From assembly GCF_024679245.1 (NCBI RefSeq), contig NC_090188.1, forward strand, positions 38,867,992-38,931,991: 64,000 bases of DNA, read 5' to 3'. This stretch comes from Pseudorasbora parva. Its lineage: Eukaryota > Chordata > Actinopteri > Cypriniformes > Gobionidae. Each line of letters opens with the position of its first letter. The first letter of the stretch is position 1. The notes beneath the pieces are model-generated. The model saw only the letters and a list, made by a program, of their open reading frames with translations, searched no databases and was not told where the DNA came from. The position numbers and the translations under genes were made by a program. Positions 1 to 10,285 of this stretch are shown here, in pieces.

Positions 1-130
1 ATCGGCCGGAGCTTTAAGTTCCCTTTCCGAGGGAACTCCCACTGCGTTGTAAGAATGACACTTATGGGGAATGCCCCCAGCATTACGCGTCTGAAGCATG
101 AATGAAACTAAGGCCAATTCTGATTGGTGC

Positions 131-176
131 TACGTCATGACGTAGTATGTGACAGCATACCCGTAAGTATAAAGGG
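131..176 (+). promoter_or_regulatory. Promoter-like motifs in the DIRS terminal repeat
   Basis: A perfect 14-base palindrome, TACGTCATGACGTA (131-144), contains two overlapping CRE/ATF-like TGACGT cores and lies 24 bases upstream of a TATA-like TATAAAGGG (168-176). The second DIRS copy has the same pair with the same spacing at 49287-49300 and 49324-49331. The conserved arrangement in a terminal repeat suggests the element's own promoter. Transcription factor binding is inference. Confidence 0.5.
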
Positions 177-310
177 ACGCCATTTCACAACCTTGCTAGG
201 TTTTCCGCGATGAAGCAGCGTTATGTTGTGTGTATGAATCTGAGACTGAGAGTATTTCTAGTTTAGTAAAATAAGAGTGAAAGATGACGAGTGAACAGTT
301 TTAGAAGTGT

Positions 311-1293
311 GTGCACCCCTGCCCTTGTTACATCACAGGTGGGGACATGCACTCTATGTGTGTAAACTGTTTGGGAGTGCAGCATGCTCGGTTAGCTCTC
401 GAGGGAGCTAGCTGTGAGCAATATGAAGCACTTCTCATCAGAGTGCTGTGCTCCCACCTGGCTGTGTTTGACAAGGCCGGCCAGGACCGCTCACTGCGGT
501 TCGGGTCCCACGTCTGCCAAGGCGGCATGGTGGCTTAGATCGTAGGGATCGCAACGAGAACTGGCTGGTGAGAGATTGGGACTGCTGAGGCACTTTCCCA
601 ATCGTCATCAGTCAGTTCTGATGCCCTTCCTCCGCGTTCAGAAGCCCGCGATGTGGCTTCTTCTGCTCGGGAAGAGGGTCCGATGTTTGAGCTGTCTGCA
701 TCTGAGGATTTGAATGTGCTCAGCATTGAGGTGGTGACGTTGAGGATCACTCGTCACCTCACATGCCCGAGCAACAGTGTTAGATTACAGCAATATCTTG
801 GGGGTGGAAGAGAATGTTAATGGCAGGATGCCGCGGGTGGAGGAGGCTTTGGCCTGTTATCTTTCTGGCGTCCTCCCTGAAAACCCTGGTGCTGCCCACC
901 AAACCATGTAGAGATACATCGGCGATGGTGGGCAGGGCATATATGGCGGCAGGTCGGGCTGGTGCATGGCTGCATACCATGGCTCTATTACAGGCATACC
1001 AGGCCAACCTGTTAAAAGACTTGGATGAAGGTGAGGGACCTACACCTGAGGATGTGGCTGAGCTCCGCAGAGCAACATATTTGTCTCTCCATGTCATCAA
1101 GGGGACGGCCTGTGCTGTGGGCTGCTTCATGTCAGCTATGGTGGCCACGGAGAGACATCTGTGGTTAAATCTCGCCATCAGGGAGAAGGAAAAATCTTTC
1201 CTCCTTGATTCTCCTCTTTCGCCTTCCGGCCTGTTCGGCGACTCTGTTAATACGGTTATCGACAGGTTTCAGGAGGCGAAGAGGCAAGTCTAA
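311..1293 (+). pseudogene. DIRS gag-like protein relic
   Basis: Two open stretches in different frames (311-538 and 814-1293) match what I know of fish DIRS1 gag: a Cys-rich start with a CxxC pair, then a conserved C-terminal block of about 150 residues with the phrases KAYMAAG-like (RAYMAAGRAGA), LLKDLDEGEG, VATERHLWLNL and SPSGLFGD. Between them the frame is lost and stop codons occur. Gag would package element RNA in the cytoplasm. The relic precedes the RT relic as in intact DIRS elements. It is not functional. Confidence 0.7.
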
Positions 1294-1352
1294 AGGGGCT
1301 GGTCCTAAGACCGACTGTTCCAAGTCTAAAGGGGCTGGTCCTAAGACCGACC
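1285..1352 (+). repeat. 36-bp tandem duplication at the end of gag
   Basis: The segment beginning CAAGTCTAAAGGGGCTGG at 1285 is repeated from 1321 with no visible change over 32 bases. It lies in the basic Lys/Gly-rich tail of the gag relic. The identity of the two units suggests a duplication more recent than most of the other decay in this copy. Confidence 0.85.
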
Positions 1353-1371
1353 AGCCCCAGCTGTGATCGAG

Positions 1372-2467
1372 TGACGCTTCGGGCCAAATTGGTTACCAGT
1401 GTATGCACGCTACCTTGTCCGCCCCGATGGGTTTTGGGCAAGCAGCGATGCCATTCGCACACCGAAAATTGTCTACAACCTCTCCCTGTCGGGCAGCCGC
1501 TTCAGGGAGTCGAGAACGATATTCAAAAAACACCCAAGGCTAATTCCATTGGTAGATTTTTTCCGGCCGTGGCAACGCCTGTCGAATGGATCGCCATGGG
1601 TCCTGCATACTGTAGAAAAGGGGTACAGACTGCAGTTTGGCCACAGCCCACTGAGATTCAGTTGGTGGACTTGACTGCCAGTCGGGGTTCTACAGCCGAT
1701 ACTTTATAGTTCCCAAAAAGGATGGGGGTTTGCGTCCAATTTTAGATCTGAGGTATTTGAACTGGTCTCTGAGGAGGTTCAGGTTCAAGATGTTAACAAC
1801 ATTTCCCTCAGTCCTTCTCACAGGAAGTTCCTGAGGTTGACTTTCCAACAGCGTTACAATATTGGGTTCTTCCATTCAGCCTAGCGTTCTCCCCTCACAC
1901 ATTCACCAAGTGCATGGATGCAGCTCTGGCTCCACTGAGACTTCAAGGCATCTATGTACTGAACTATATACAACAACTGGCTTATTTTGGCCCAGTCACG
2001 AGAAAGGCCCAGTTTTCACCGGAAAACTGCTTCGACAGACTCACTGGTTGGGGCGCGGTCATGAATGGCCACTTTGCCCAGGGTCTGTGGTAGGACCATC
2101 ATCCTTCATGGCATATAAATTGCCTGGCAATGTTGGCTGTGTTCAGGGCTCTGAGGAGCTTCATGTCAGATCTCAGGGGTTATCATGTTCTGGTGCGCTC
2201 CGACAACATGTCAGTGGTCGCGTACCTGAACCTTTGGGAGTGTCTGAGGTCTTGCCCTCTATGCAGATTGGCGCATCAGATCCTCCTATGGTCCCAGGTT
2301 AAACTATCGTCTATCAGAGCAATATACATCCCCTGGGACCAATATCAGGGAGTACACATCCTGTCCAGGCAGGGGCTGAGGCCTGGGGAATGGAGACTTC
2401 ACCCAGAGGTGGTGAAGTCTATATGCGAGAGGTTCGGCCCAGTGGAAGTGGCTCTTTTTGCATCTCT
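1372..2467 (+). pseudogene. DIRS reverse transcriptase / RNase H relic
   Basis: Fragments in several frames spell parts of a DIRS RT: near 1707-1800 a VPKKDGGLRPILDLRYLN-like phrase (palm motif before the catalytic region), and at 2130-2470 an RNase H-like stretch with MLAVFRALRSF, VRSDNMSVVAYLN and FGPVEVALFAS. Frameshifts and stops separate the parts, and I could not find an intact catalytic YxDD box. The frame is cut at about 2467 by the antisense LINE and continues at about 5629 (start HCLLWFSLTE). In a living element this enzyme copies the RNA into circular DNA. Confidence 0.75.
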
Positions 2468-2848
2468 TTTACTTACTTTACTTTATAACTTTATTGTCCT
2501 AAAAGGCAATTCTTGTGCAGATAGCAGCATAAGTACATGTTCGTATAGCTACACAGCATAATAACACACATGAAATAACACACATTTATAACAAATCATT
2601 AAGAAAAGTAATAGCACGTAAAAAGGAGTTTTTGTGTCTGTTAGATTTACACAGGGGGAGTTTAAATCTCCGACCCGATGAAAGCATTTGAAATTCAGTA
2701 CATAATGGGTGGCTAACATCTGAATGGACTAACTGTGCCTTCCTAGTCTCCCTATAATCATAAATTTGTTTAATGGTCCTTATATCAGTCCCGATGATCT
2801 TAATACACATTTTAACAATACTATTCAACTTACTCCTATTCCTAACAT

Positions 2849-4216
2849 TCAAATTACCATACCAGCAAATAATGGAGAAATTAAGACAGATTCAATAAAA
2901 CTGGAGTAGAACATTCTCATAAAAGAAACATCCATATTAAAAGTTCGGAGTTTCCTCAAAAAATACATACGTTTAAGAGCTTTTCCTCTAATGCTATCAG
3001 TATTTGCTTCAAATTTTAACTTGTTGTCAATTATAGTCCCTAAATATTTGTACTCTTTCACCACATCTACCTGATGTCCCTCTATGAAAACAGGTGGCAC
3101 AGATACAGATTTCTTCCTGCGGAAATCAATGTACATCTCTTTTGTTTTTGAAGGATTCATATTTAAAAAAGAGTCTTTGCACCATTGAATAAAGTGATCA
3201 ACCACTGGACAATGATTTCCATCTGACTCGGTAAGGAGAGACACGATTACAGAATCATCTGCAAATTTAACAATGTGTTTTCCTTCAAAAGCACTCCGAC
3301 AATGGTCAGTGTATAAAGAAAACAAAAGAGGAGATAAAACACAACCTTGAGGTGTACCAGTGGACGATGACAATGCATTAACACGCACTCTTTGAACTCT
3401 GTTTGTTAAAAAATCCACCAGCCAACACACAATGGCTGAGTCTAAATGAAAATGTTCGGTAAGTTTCTCAGCCAGAATGTGAGGCTGGACACAATTAAAG
3501 GCAGAGGAAAAATCAACAAACAGCAGACGTACATGATTCTTAGTGCCTTCCAAATGTGTTAAAATCATGTTTAATAAGGTACAAGTAGCATCTTCCACTC
3601 CTCTGCCTGATCTATAGGCAAACTGCATAGGATCCAAAGCTAAATGAGTCAAAGCTAAAATTTCCTACTTAACTAATTTTTCAAATGCTTTCATGACCAA
3701 GGAAGTTAGTGCAATGGGCCAATTGCAAGATTTCTTTTTTTCCGCAATTGGCACTACTATAGATGTTTTCCAGAGACAAGGGACTTTTGAAAGTAGCAAG
3801 GATTTATTAACAATAAATGAACAAATCCCTGAAAGCTGTTCAGCACACGTACTCAACAATCTGCCACTAATGTGATCAGGACTCTTCTTAATATTAACCT
3901 AAATGAAACATCTACATACATCAGCCTCACTATTTTGAAATTTGACAATATCTTCAGTCTCTGAATTTCCACAATACATTCCACATTCAGACAATACAGA
4001 GGTAAAATCATGATTATCAAAACAAGTATAAAGTGAATTAAAATTCTCTGCTAATTCATAATCGAGTGTCCCTTTCAAATTAATACTATTTGTCTTCTGT
4101 TTTGTTCCAATTATAGTCTTCACTCCATCCCAGGCTACATGAGATCTCCCATTAGTGAATATATTTTCTATTTTTTCCTTATACCACAGTTTTGCTAATT
4201 TAACTTCTTTTTTCAC
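2849..4216 (-). pseudogene. LINE reverse transcriptase relic
   Basis: The best-preserved piece is 2849-3652 (267 codons). It carries RT motifs in order: FAYRSGRGVEDA, FVDFSSAFNCVQPHIL (motif A, with its Asp), GTPQGCVLSPLLFSLYT (motif B) and VKFADDSVIV (the FADD catalytic box, motif C), then SKTKEMYIDFR and YKYLGTIIDNKL. Further upstream coding (3665-3859 and 3899-4216) is in other frames. RT of this type primes on nicked chromosomal DNA (target-primed reverse transcription). Frameshifts and premature stops make it inactive although the catalytic Asp pair is preserved. Confidence 0.85.
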
Positions 4217-4445
4217 TAGTTTGTGGGCTTCTCTCTAATACTGTCACCTTGTTTGAAGTAACTATTCCTTACCACGACTGCATTCCTAACCTGTTTAGTG
4301 ATCCAAGGCCTATTATTTGGAAATACTTTACACCTTTTTGTTTTGATTACCAAGTCTTCACAGAATATAATGTAATTTGTTACAGTCTCTGTAAAATCGT
4401 CTAAATCAGTACACACGTTTAAACAAATCCCAGTCTGTACAATCA

Positions 4446-5492
4446 AGGCACCCTCTCAGTTCTTGAATTGAGTCCTCCGACCATACAGGTACAACTCTTA
4501 TCTCAGTCTTTACCCTTTTAAGAACAGGTTTTTTAGACATGGGCAAGATAGACAACATGATAATCGGAGAGGCCCAAAGGGGCTCTCAAAGACGACTTAT
4601 ATGCCCCTTTAATAGACCCATAGCAGAGATCCAGACATTTCCCACATCTGGTAGGAGAATCCACATACTGGTCAAAATGGCTGAGTGATTTCTCCATTTT
4701 ACAATGGTTAAAGTCTCCCATCACGATGTTAGGTGCGTCAGGGGAGATACCCTGCAACCGATGCACCGTTTACCACATAAAATGTCAGATGCGTTATTCA
4801 CATTAGCCCTTGGATGAATGTAAACAACAGTTAAAAATATTTGTGGAAACTCTTGTGGTAGATAAAATGGGCAAAGATATACTGACAAGAGTTCGATGTC
4901 AGGACTGCACACAGATTCTCTCACAATCACAGACTTGCACCAGCGTTGATTAACGTAGATACACACACCACCGCCCAGCGATTTTCCGGTTACAGCGTCA
5001 TCCCTGTCCAACCCGCTGCGGGACACCAAAGCCATCTATTTCCATATCAGAGTCTAGATCGTGTTCTTTGAGCCAAGTCTCAGTAACTGAAATAACACAG
5101 GCATTCCTATAATCCGAGAGAAACCGAACGTTTGCTTGTAATTCATCCAGTTTGTTTCGAAGGGACTGGGCATTAGCTAGGATTATTGAAGGCAAAGGAA
5201 TGCGATTTAGTCGCTGTTTACGCAATCTCTGCCACACTCTACCCTTTTTCCCCTGCTTCCTCACCTTCAGTGTAGAAGTCTCCTCTCTGCCCACACAAGA
5301 AAAATCAGTCCTTAAGATTTCTAAAGGCCAGTCATAGGTTTGATGATCCAGCGCGCCGAAATTAAAGGCACGATACTCCATGAGAAAGTCACGACTATAA
5401 TGAAGCCGATCTCCATTTCCCCGTTGGCCTCGCACAAAGTGTCCAAGGAATAGCCCGACAAACAGATAGATCATAAACATACGGTATATCAT
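4446..5492 (-). pseudogene. LINE endonuclease relic
   Basis: Pieces at 4998-5492, 4721-5035 and 4533-4766 together resemble an APE-type endonuclease: LANAQSLRNKLDEL and VTETWLKEHDLD near the N-terminal end (the catalytic Glu lies in TETWL), then GGGVCIYVN, then VMGDFNHCK, and LGLSDYHVVY, which corresponds to the terminal SDH-type motif with Tyr in the His-preceding region. The pieces are in different frames. In an active LINE this domain nicks target DNA. It lies directly 5' of the RT relic. Confidence 0.75.
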
Positions 5493-5628
5493 GATGATTC
5501 AGTATAAACCATAAGTGATAAGGGCAGAGTAAAAGAAAAACTTTTTCAAACAAACAAAGACAGACAGTGTTGCTACCGACATGGACGTTGCTACTTCCGC
5601 TGGTCGCCACAGTGCAGCGCCCCCGTAC

Positions 5629-6930
5629 AACAGAGACATCCCACTGTCTACTGTGGTTCTCTCTTACAGAGAGGTTCTCTGGTACAGACATAGCCAAGGC
5701 TGAGTCTGTATGCATTTGCCCCGATAGCTCTGTTCCCAGGAGTTCTGGAGAAGGTCCGCCAGGACAGGATCAGTCTACTCCTAGTAGCCCTGTACTGGCT
5801 GGCCTGAGTATGGTTCTCAGACATCATAGCACTGCTGGCAGGTCCTACATGGCAGATACCTTTGAGGAGGGACCTGCTGTCTCAGGCAGGGGGCACAATA
5901 TTTCACCCCCAGCCAGAGCTGTGGAAGCTTTGGGTCTGGCCCCTGTACTTTGGGTTCAGTACTTAGAGGCTGGCCTGTCGGCAGGTGTAGTGGAGACCAT
6001 ACTCAGTTCCAGGGCTCCTTCCATGAGAAGGTTGTACGGCTTAAGGTGGAATGTATTTTCCACTTGGTGCAGGAAGTGTGAGGTAGACCAGTTAACTGCC
6101 CAGTGACTTCAGTGCTGGAGTTCCTCCAAAATCGCATCACTGCGGGACTACTTCCACACTTAAAGTGTACGTGGCTGCCATTATGGCTTTCCACGCTCCT
6201 GTAAGTGATGGGCCTCTGGAGAGGCACCCTTTAGTAATACGATTCCTCCGTAGTACTTGGAGAATGAGGCCTGCGACTCGCTCCAGAGTTTCAACTTGGG
6301 ATCTGGCAGTGGTTCTCGAAGGACTGGCTAAGGACCCCTTCAAACAACTTGAGTCTGCGACAGATTGGGTTCTGTCGTTTAAGGTGATGCTGCTCCTTGC
6401 TATCACCTCGCTTAAAAGGGTGGGGGACCTTCAGGCCTTGGCTATAATGCCGACTTGCCAGGAGTTTGCCCCCGGCGGAGTTAAGGCCATCCTTAACATT
6501 GCCATCTAACGTGACATGGCCTACAGTCCTGCAGGCATTTCATCATGTGTCGTCTGAAGAGAGGAAACTTCATCTGCTCTACCCGGTCAGAGCACTGCAA
6601 ATTTATCTGCGGAAGTCTTCGCAGTGGAGAAAGTCGGACCAGCTGTTTCCTAAGAGGGGACTGCCCACGTCCAAGCAGACGGTCAGTAACTGGATCGTCC
6701 AGGCGATTGCCTTGGCCTATCAGATGCGTGGTTTGCCTTCAACTTTGGCCTTGAGGGTGCATTTCACTAGGGGCATGGCCTCTTCTCGGGCCCTTCAAAT
6801 GGGAGTCCCACTTCAGGAGATCTGTGAGGCAGCTGGCTGGGCTACCCTACACACTTTTATAAGGTTTTACAGTCTAAATCTTTCTGCGACACCAGGCGCT
6901 AGGCTCCTCTAGTCCTAAGTGTGCCTCAAA
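5629..6930 (+). mobile_element. DIRS1-like element, 3' part with tyrosine recombinase
   Basis: This is the continuation of the element that starts at 1. It holds the end of the RNase H region and the tyrosine recombinase relic. After the recombinase stop, similarity to the second DIRS copy (minus strand below 49579) lasts only about 15 bases. The 3' terminal repeat is therefore missing, and the element is truncated at about 6928. Confidence 0.8.
5740..6912 (+). pseudogene. DIRS tyrosine recombinase relic
   Basis: Frames 6165-6509 and 6466-6912 give most of a DIRS-type tyrosine recombinase. The C-terminal 148 codons are the clearest: ALRVHFTRGMASS holds the H-x-x-R pair, ICEAAGWATLHTFIRFY holds the GW/H region and the nucleophile Tyr. 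The same block is preserved at 49579-49800 in the second copy. The enzyme would insert circular element DNA. A frame break near 6470-6509 and an upstream stop near 6104 disable it. Key catalytic residues of the C-terminal box are still present. Confidence 0.8.
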
Positions 6931-7496
6931 ATGTCTTATAACCAGAGACATTTTAAATGTGGACAATTTTCTTACACAAACGCAGCAATTCACTTCAGAA
7001 GTCTTTAACCCCCAAAGCCGCGTGGAGCATGTTATTTCACGGACGGATGCATTTTTTTATGGACTTCAAAAACAGAGCTACAACTACTGTTAAAGCTTGG
7101 ATTAGACAGAACTTTTAAATATAATTCCTATTTCATTCACCTGAAAGAAGAATGTCATACACACCTAGGATGACTTGAGGGTGAGTAAATCATGGGCTAA
7201 TTTTAATTTATTGGTGAACTATCCCTTTCAGCATTAATTTCAACATATTCGGAAAAAAACTAAAACAAATCTTTTCAGCAATAGATAAAAGCTTAAAGCA
7301 GTTTGGAACTGTTTTTCTTTACGGAATCTTTGCTTAAGAGCTAATAAAATATTTAAATTCAAGGAAATATTTAGTGTCTAATTTATTTGAAACAAGTAGG
7401 CATGTAAGACCCTATCAGGGTTTATTCTGTGATAACAACCGGCTGGGTGTACATTATCCCTTACTTATAGTAATGTGTACTAACTTAAAACGTGTA
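6931..7496. other. Intergenic stretch with a MITE remnant
   Basis: No gene seen. Positions about 7150-7232 resemble the end of a common fish MITE: GATGACTTGAGGGTGAGTAA, then a GGTGAACTATCCCTTT end, close to the TTAA-flanked family at 35368-35628. The rest is AT-rich without a recognised feature. Confidence 0.4.
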
Positions 7497-7877
7497 CAGT
7501 GGTGGTCAGAACCATTGGCACCCCTGGTAAATATTATCAAAGATGGCTGTAAAAATTATATCTGCATTGTTTGTCCTTTTGATCTATCATTAAAAAAATC
7601 ACAAAAATCTAACCTTTCACTGAAGTAAAATAATGGAAAGTCAGGGGTAAATCAGATTATGACATACATGCACGTTTTTCTCCAAAACATGTTGGCCACA
7701 ATTACTGGCACCTCTAGAATTTGTATGAGTAAAATATCTCTGTATATTCACATTACAATTTTTTTTTTTAGCAAACAAGAGTGACTAACATGAAATTGTC
7801 TAGCTATGATGTATTGTTTCACAGGAGTATAAATATAAGGAAATACAAAAGACCAATCTGCTTAATTATTCATCACA

Positions 7878-8850
7878 ATGAGGAAAACCACATTATATTT
7901 TTCTGATGTGCAGCAAAAGATTGTTGTGCTTCACAAAAGAGAAAGTGGCAGTAGGAAAACAGCCAACACATTGACAATTCCTCACAGTGTCCACCATCAA
8001 GACAATAAATAAGCAATTCCAAATCACCTAAAGATGTCAAAAATCTGCCTGGAAGAGGACGTGTGTCTATATCGTCCTAATGCACAGCGAGGAAGAGAGC
8101 TGGAGTGGACAAAGACTCTCCAAAGATCACAGATGGAGAATTGCAGAGATTAGTTGAGTCTTGGGGCCAGAAAGGCTAAAAAAAATAAAAAAAAAATAAA
8201 ACAACCCCTATATCACTATATGTTGTTTGGGATGGTTTCAAGAAAAATCGTCCTTGCTCATCCAGAAACAAACTCCAGCATATTAAGTTGTCAGACACGA
8301 CTGGAAAGTCAAATGGGACCGGTTATATAAAAAGAAGCTTTTCGGCAGCAAATCCACCAGATGGGTTTGGTGCAAAAGGATAAAAAGCACCCAATGTCCA
8401 CGGTTAAAAATACTGCTGGATCTTTAATGTTATGGGCCTATTTTTTTTTTTTTTTTTTTTTGCTGGTGGTCCCAGACAGATTGATGGAATCATGGATTCT
8501 AGCAAATACCAACAGATAAAAAACAACCTGATGGCCTCTGCTAGAAATCTAATAATTGGCCGTGGCTGGATCTTCCATCAGGACAATGATCCAAAACAAA
8601 CATCAAAATCAACACAAAAATGTGTCACTGAGCACAAAATGAAGCTTCTACCATGATCATCCCAGAGAAGATGCATCAACATGGATCTGGGAATCTGAAG
8701 CAATGGTCTTTGAGCTCTTATTATAATGAGTTCTCCAAACTCACACATTATAGAAAAAGACTCAGAGCTGTTGTCTTTGAAAAAAGAGGTTAAAAAAGTT
8801 TTTAATAAAAGAGTGACAATAATTATGACCAATGTGTTTTGAAGAAAAAC
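7878..8850 (+). pseudogene. Tc1-like transposase relic
   Basis: The start MRKTTLYFSDVQQKIVVLHK is readable from 7878 (paired-like DNA-binding N-terminus), after which frames are lost. Near 8570 the phrase FHQDNDPKQTSKS is the second catalytic Asp region of a DDE Tc1 transposase (usual form QDNDPKHT). A 17-base T run (about 8441-8461) and an A-rich tract (8180-8203) disturb the frame. Not functional. Confidence 0.75.
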
Positions 8851-8993
8851 CTGCCACTTTTAATTATTTTACTTCACACTTTGTGGAAGGTTAGGTTTTT
8901 GCAATTTTTTTGAACGATATATCAATATGATAAACAATGCAGATTTATTTTTACAGCCATTTTTTATCAGATTTACCAAAGGTGCCAATAATT

Positions 8994-9293
8994 CAATCAA
9001 TCAACTTTATTTATATAGCGCTTTTACAATGACGATTGTGTCAAAGCAGCTTCCCAGTGTTAAACAGGACAATATTGCAATTTTTTTTTATTTGGCTGTA
9101 CAGTCGTTCTAGAAAAAACAGTGATGTTATCATCTTATTTTAATTTATCATATAGTGACAATGTTGGCAGATCAGTATTATAGTTTATAGAATTAAATAA
9201 GACCAAATTCATTAATTTTATTTGTATATTTAGTTGAATAACTTGGATCATAATTTTAGTGTCCCCAACTGAGCAAGCCAAGCCAAAGGCGAC
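8994..9293 (-). mobile_element. Short LINE-tailed retroposon, copy 1
   Basis: Read on the minus strand, the element ends in AAAGCGCTATATAAATAAAG followed by TTGATTGATTG, the style of 3' tail found in fish L2-type LINEs and SINEs that borrow it. It is inserted in the right inverted repeat of the Tc1-like element. The sequence AATAATT stands on both sides (8987-8993 and 9294-9300), a target duplication of 7-8 bases. A second copy lies at 32685-32984. No coding capacity is seen. Confidence 0.75.
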
Positions 9294-9313
9294 AATAATT
9301 CTGACCACCATTG

Positions 9314-9578
9314 TAAGAGCACAGTGCCTTCCAACACCAGATGAAGCCTGATGCATTATAAGGCTATTCTTAATACATTATAATGCATGCATAATGCATA
9401 ATACAACCTTGTGTTTATTACACACAATGAACATCATTTTATCCACTAAAATTGTAATGGATGGTGGAACATATTATAATGTTGTTTATAAGGCATTAAA
9501 ATACCCTTATAATGCATTATAAATACAGGCTTCATAGAAAGTGTTACTGAAATGTTTAGCTGATTTTGTGAATGACTG

Positions 9579-9676
<98 letters not shown>

Positions 9677-9751
9677 CTTATAATATATATAATTACAGTA
9701 TATACAACATATACAACCTCATAATATATAATTCTTGTTTATCTGTCTTAG
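9314..9751. repeat. AT-rich MITE-like sequence and (TA)n
   Basis: Positions 9340-9550 are full of ATAATGCATTATAA-like motifs and end in GGCTTCATAGAAAGTGTT. The block at 36768-37009 shows the same features, so both probably belong to one AT-rich MITE family. A (TA)n microsatellite of about 93 bases follows at 9580-9672. Confidence 0.5.
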
Positions 9752-9880
9752 ACAAAGCCTGGAGTTATTAGACCAGTCACTGCAACATCCAGTGCTAGAG
9801 ATGATAAACATGATGAAGAATTCCACCCAAATCCTTTCAAGAGCCCTCAAGAGAGCAAATCCAGCCGCTACCAATACAAG
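9752..9880 (+). CDS. Candidate internal exon of an unrecognised host gene
   Basis: A 129-base segment (43 codons, phase 0 at both ends) is open in one frame, preceded by a pyrimidine-rich acceptor (TTTATCTGTCTTAG) and followed by a GTGTGT donor. It reads TKPGVIRPVTATSS, then DDKHDEEFHPNPFKSP and ends SSRYQYK. This is a polar, probably disordered stretch with codon use unlike the AT-rich surroundings, and nothing ties it to a known transposon. I do not recognise the protein. Two further + strand exon candidates (25341-25459 and 36067-36252) could belong to the same gene. Confidence 0.5.
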
Positions 9881-9971
9881 GTGTGTTTCTCTGAAGAGTC
9901 ATGCGCACTGAACAAAAACTCCACATCAAACTAACAGCATGCCATCAACACGTGCAGAATGAATGCATGGA

Positions 9972-9988
9972 GGGGGGGGGGGGGGGGG
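9972..9988 (+). repeat. Run of 17 G residues
   Basis: An uninterrupted G17 tract lies 92 bases after the candidate donor site at 9880. Such tracts can form intramolecular quadruplex DNA or RNA and are prone to length change. It may also be an assembly-sensitive homopolymer. Confidence 0.9.
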
Positions 9989-10285
9989 AGATAGAGATAA
10001 AGAGGTAGAGCTTTAGAAAATAATATTAAATGCATGTGACATGGTCTAAAATAAATACGTCTAAAATATGTACACTATAGTAAAATCTATATATTTATGT
10101 TCATTTATCTTCTTACTGTCATTTGTAAATAGTAAATAATTTTTTTGTTTGTTTGTTTTACCTTAGATCCATGTTATGTTTTCTTTGTTAAAATGAAAGC
10201 TAATTTTGTTGCAGTTTTCTCTTCAATAGACAAAACTGAACTCTGCTGTTACTGCCATTTATTTGCAAACACTGTCTGGGCCCTA

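Larger units (their letters stand above)
1..2467 (+). mobile_element. DIRS1-like tyrosine-recombinase retrotransposon, 5' part (interrupted)
   Basis: This is the left part of a decayed DIRS element. In order it shows a terminal repeat with promoter-like motifs (about 16-220), a gag relic, an RT relic and RNase H-like sequence that stops abruptly near 2467. The same terminal-repeat sequence is seen in inverted orientation at both ends of the second DIRS copy at 49147-50752, which supports the assignment. The body resumes at about 5629 after an antisense LINE. DIRS elements use a tyrosine recombinase rather than an integrase and normally leave no target duplication. All frames are broken, so the copy is inactive. 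The left end lies at or near the window start and may be incomplete. Confidence 0.85.
2468..5628 (-). mobile_element. APE-type non-LTR retrotransposon (LINE) inside the DIRS element
   Basis: On the minus strand, from about 5628 down to 2468, there is an apurinic-endonuclease-like relic followed by a reverse transcriptase relic, the order found in CR1/L2/Rex1/I-type LINEs. The 3' end reads as short AAAGT-like repeats (around 2468-2490). The DIRS coding sequence flanks it on both sides: LFAS at the left and the continuation of the same protein from about 5629. I could not define a clear target duplication, so the ends are accurate only to about 10 bases. I do not assign the clade. Confidence 0.8.
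7497..9313 (+). mobile_element. Tc1-like DNA transposon (TA-flanked, dead)
   Basis: The left end CAGTGGTGGTCAGAA at 7497 and the right end CTGACCACCATTG at 9301-9313 are inverted copies, and both are flanked by TA (7495-7496 and 9314-9315), the Tc1/mariner target. The inverted repeats extend inward for over 150 bases with divergence. The right repeat is split by a 300-bp retroposon (8994-9293). Internal sequence encodes a transposase relic. Confidence 0.85.
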
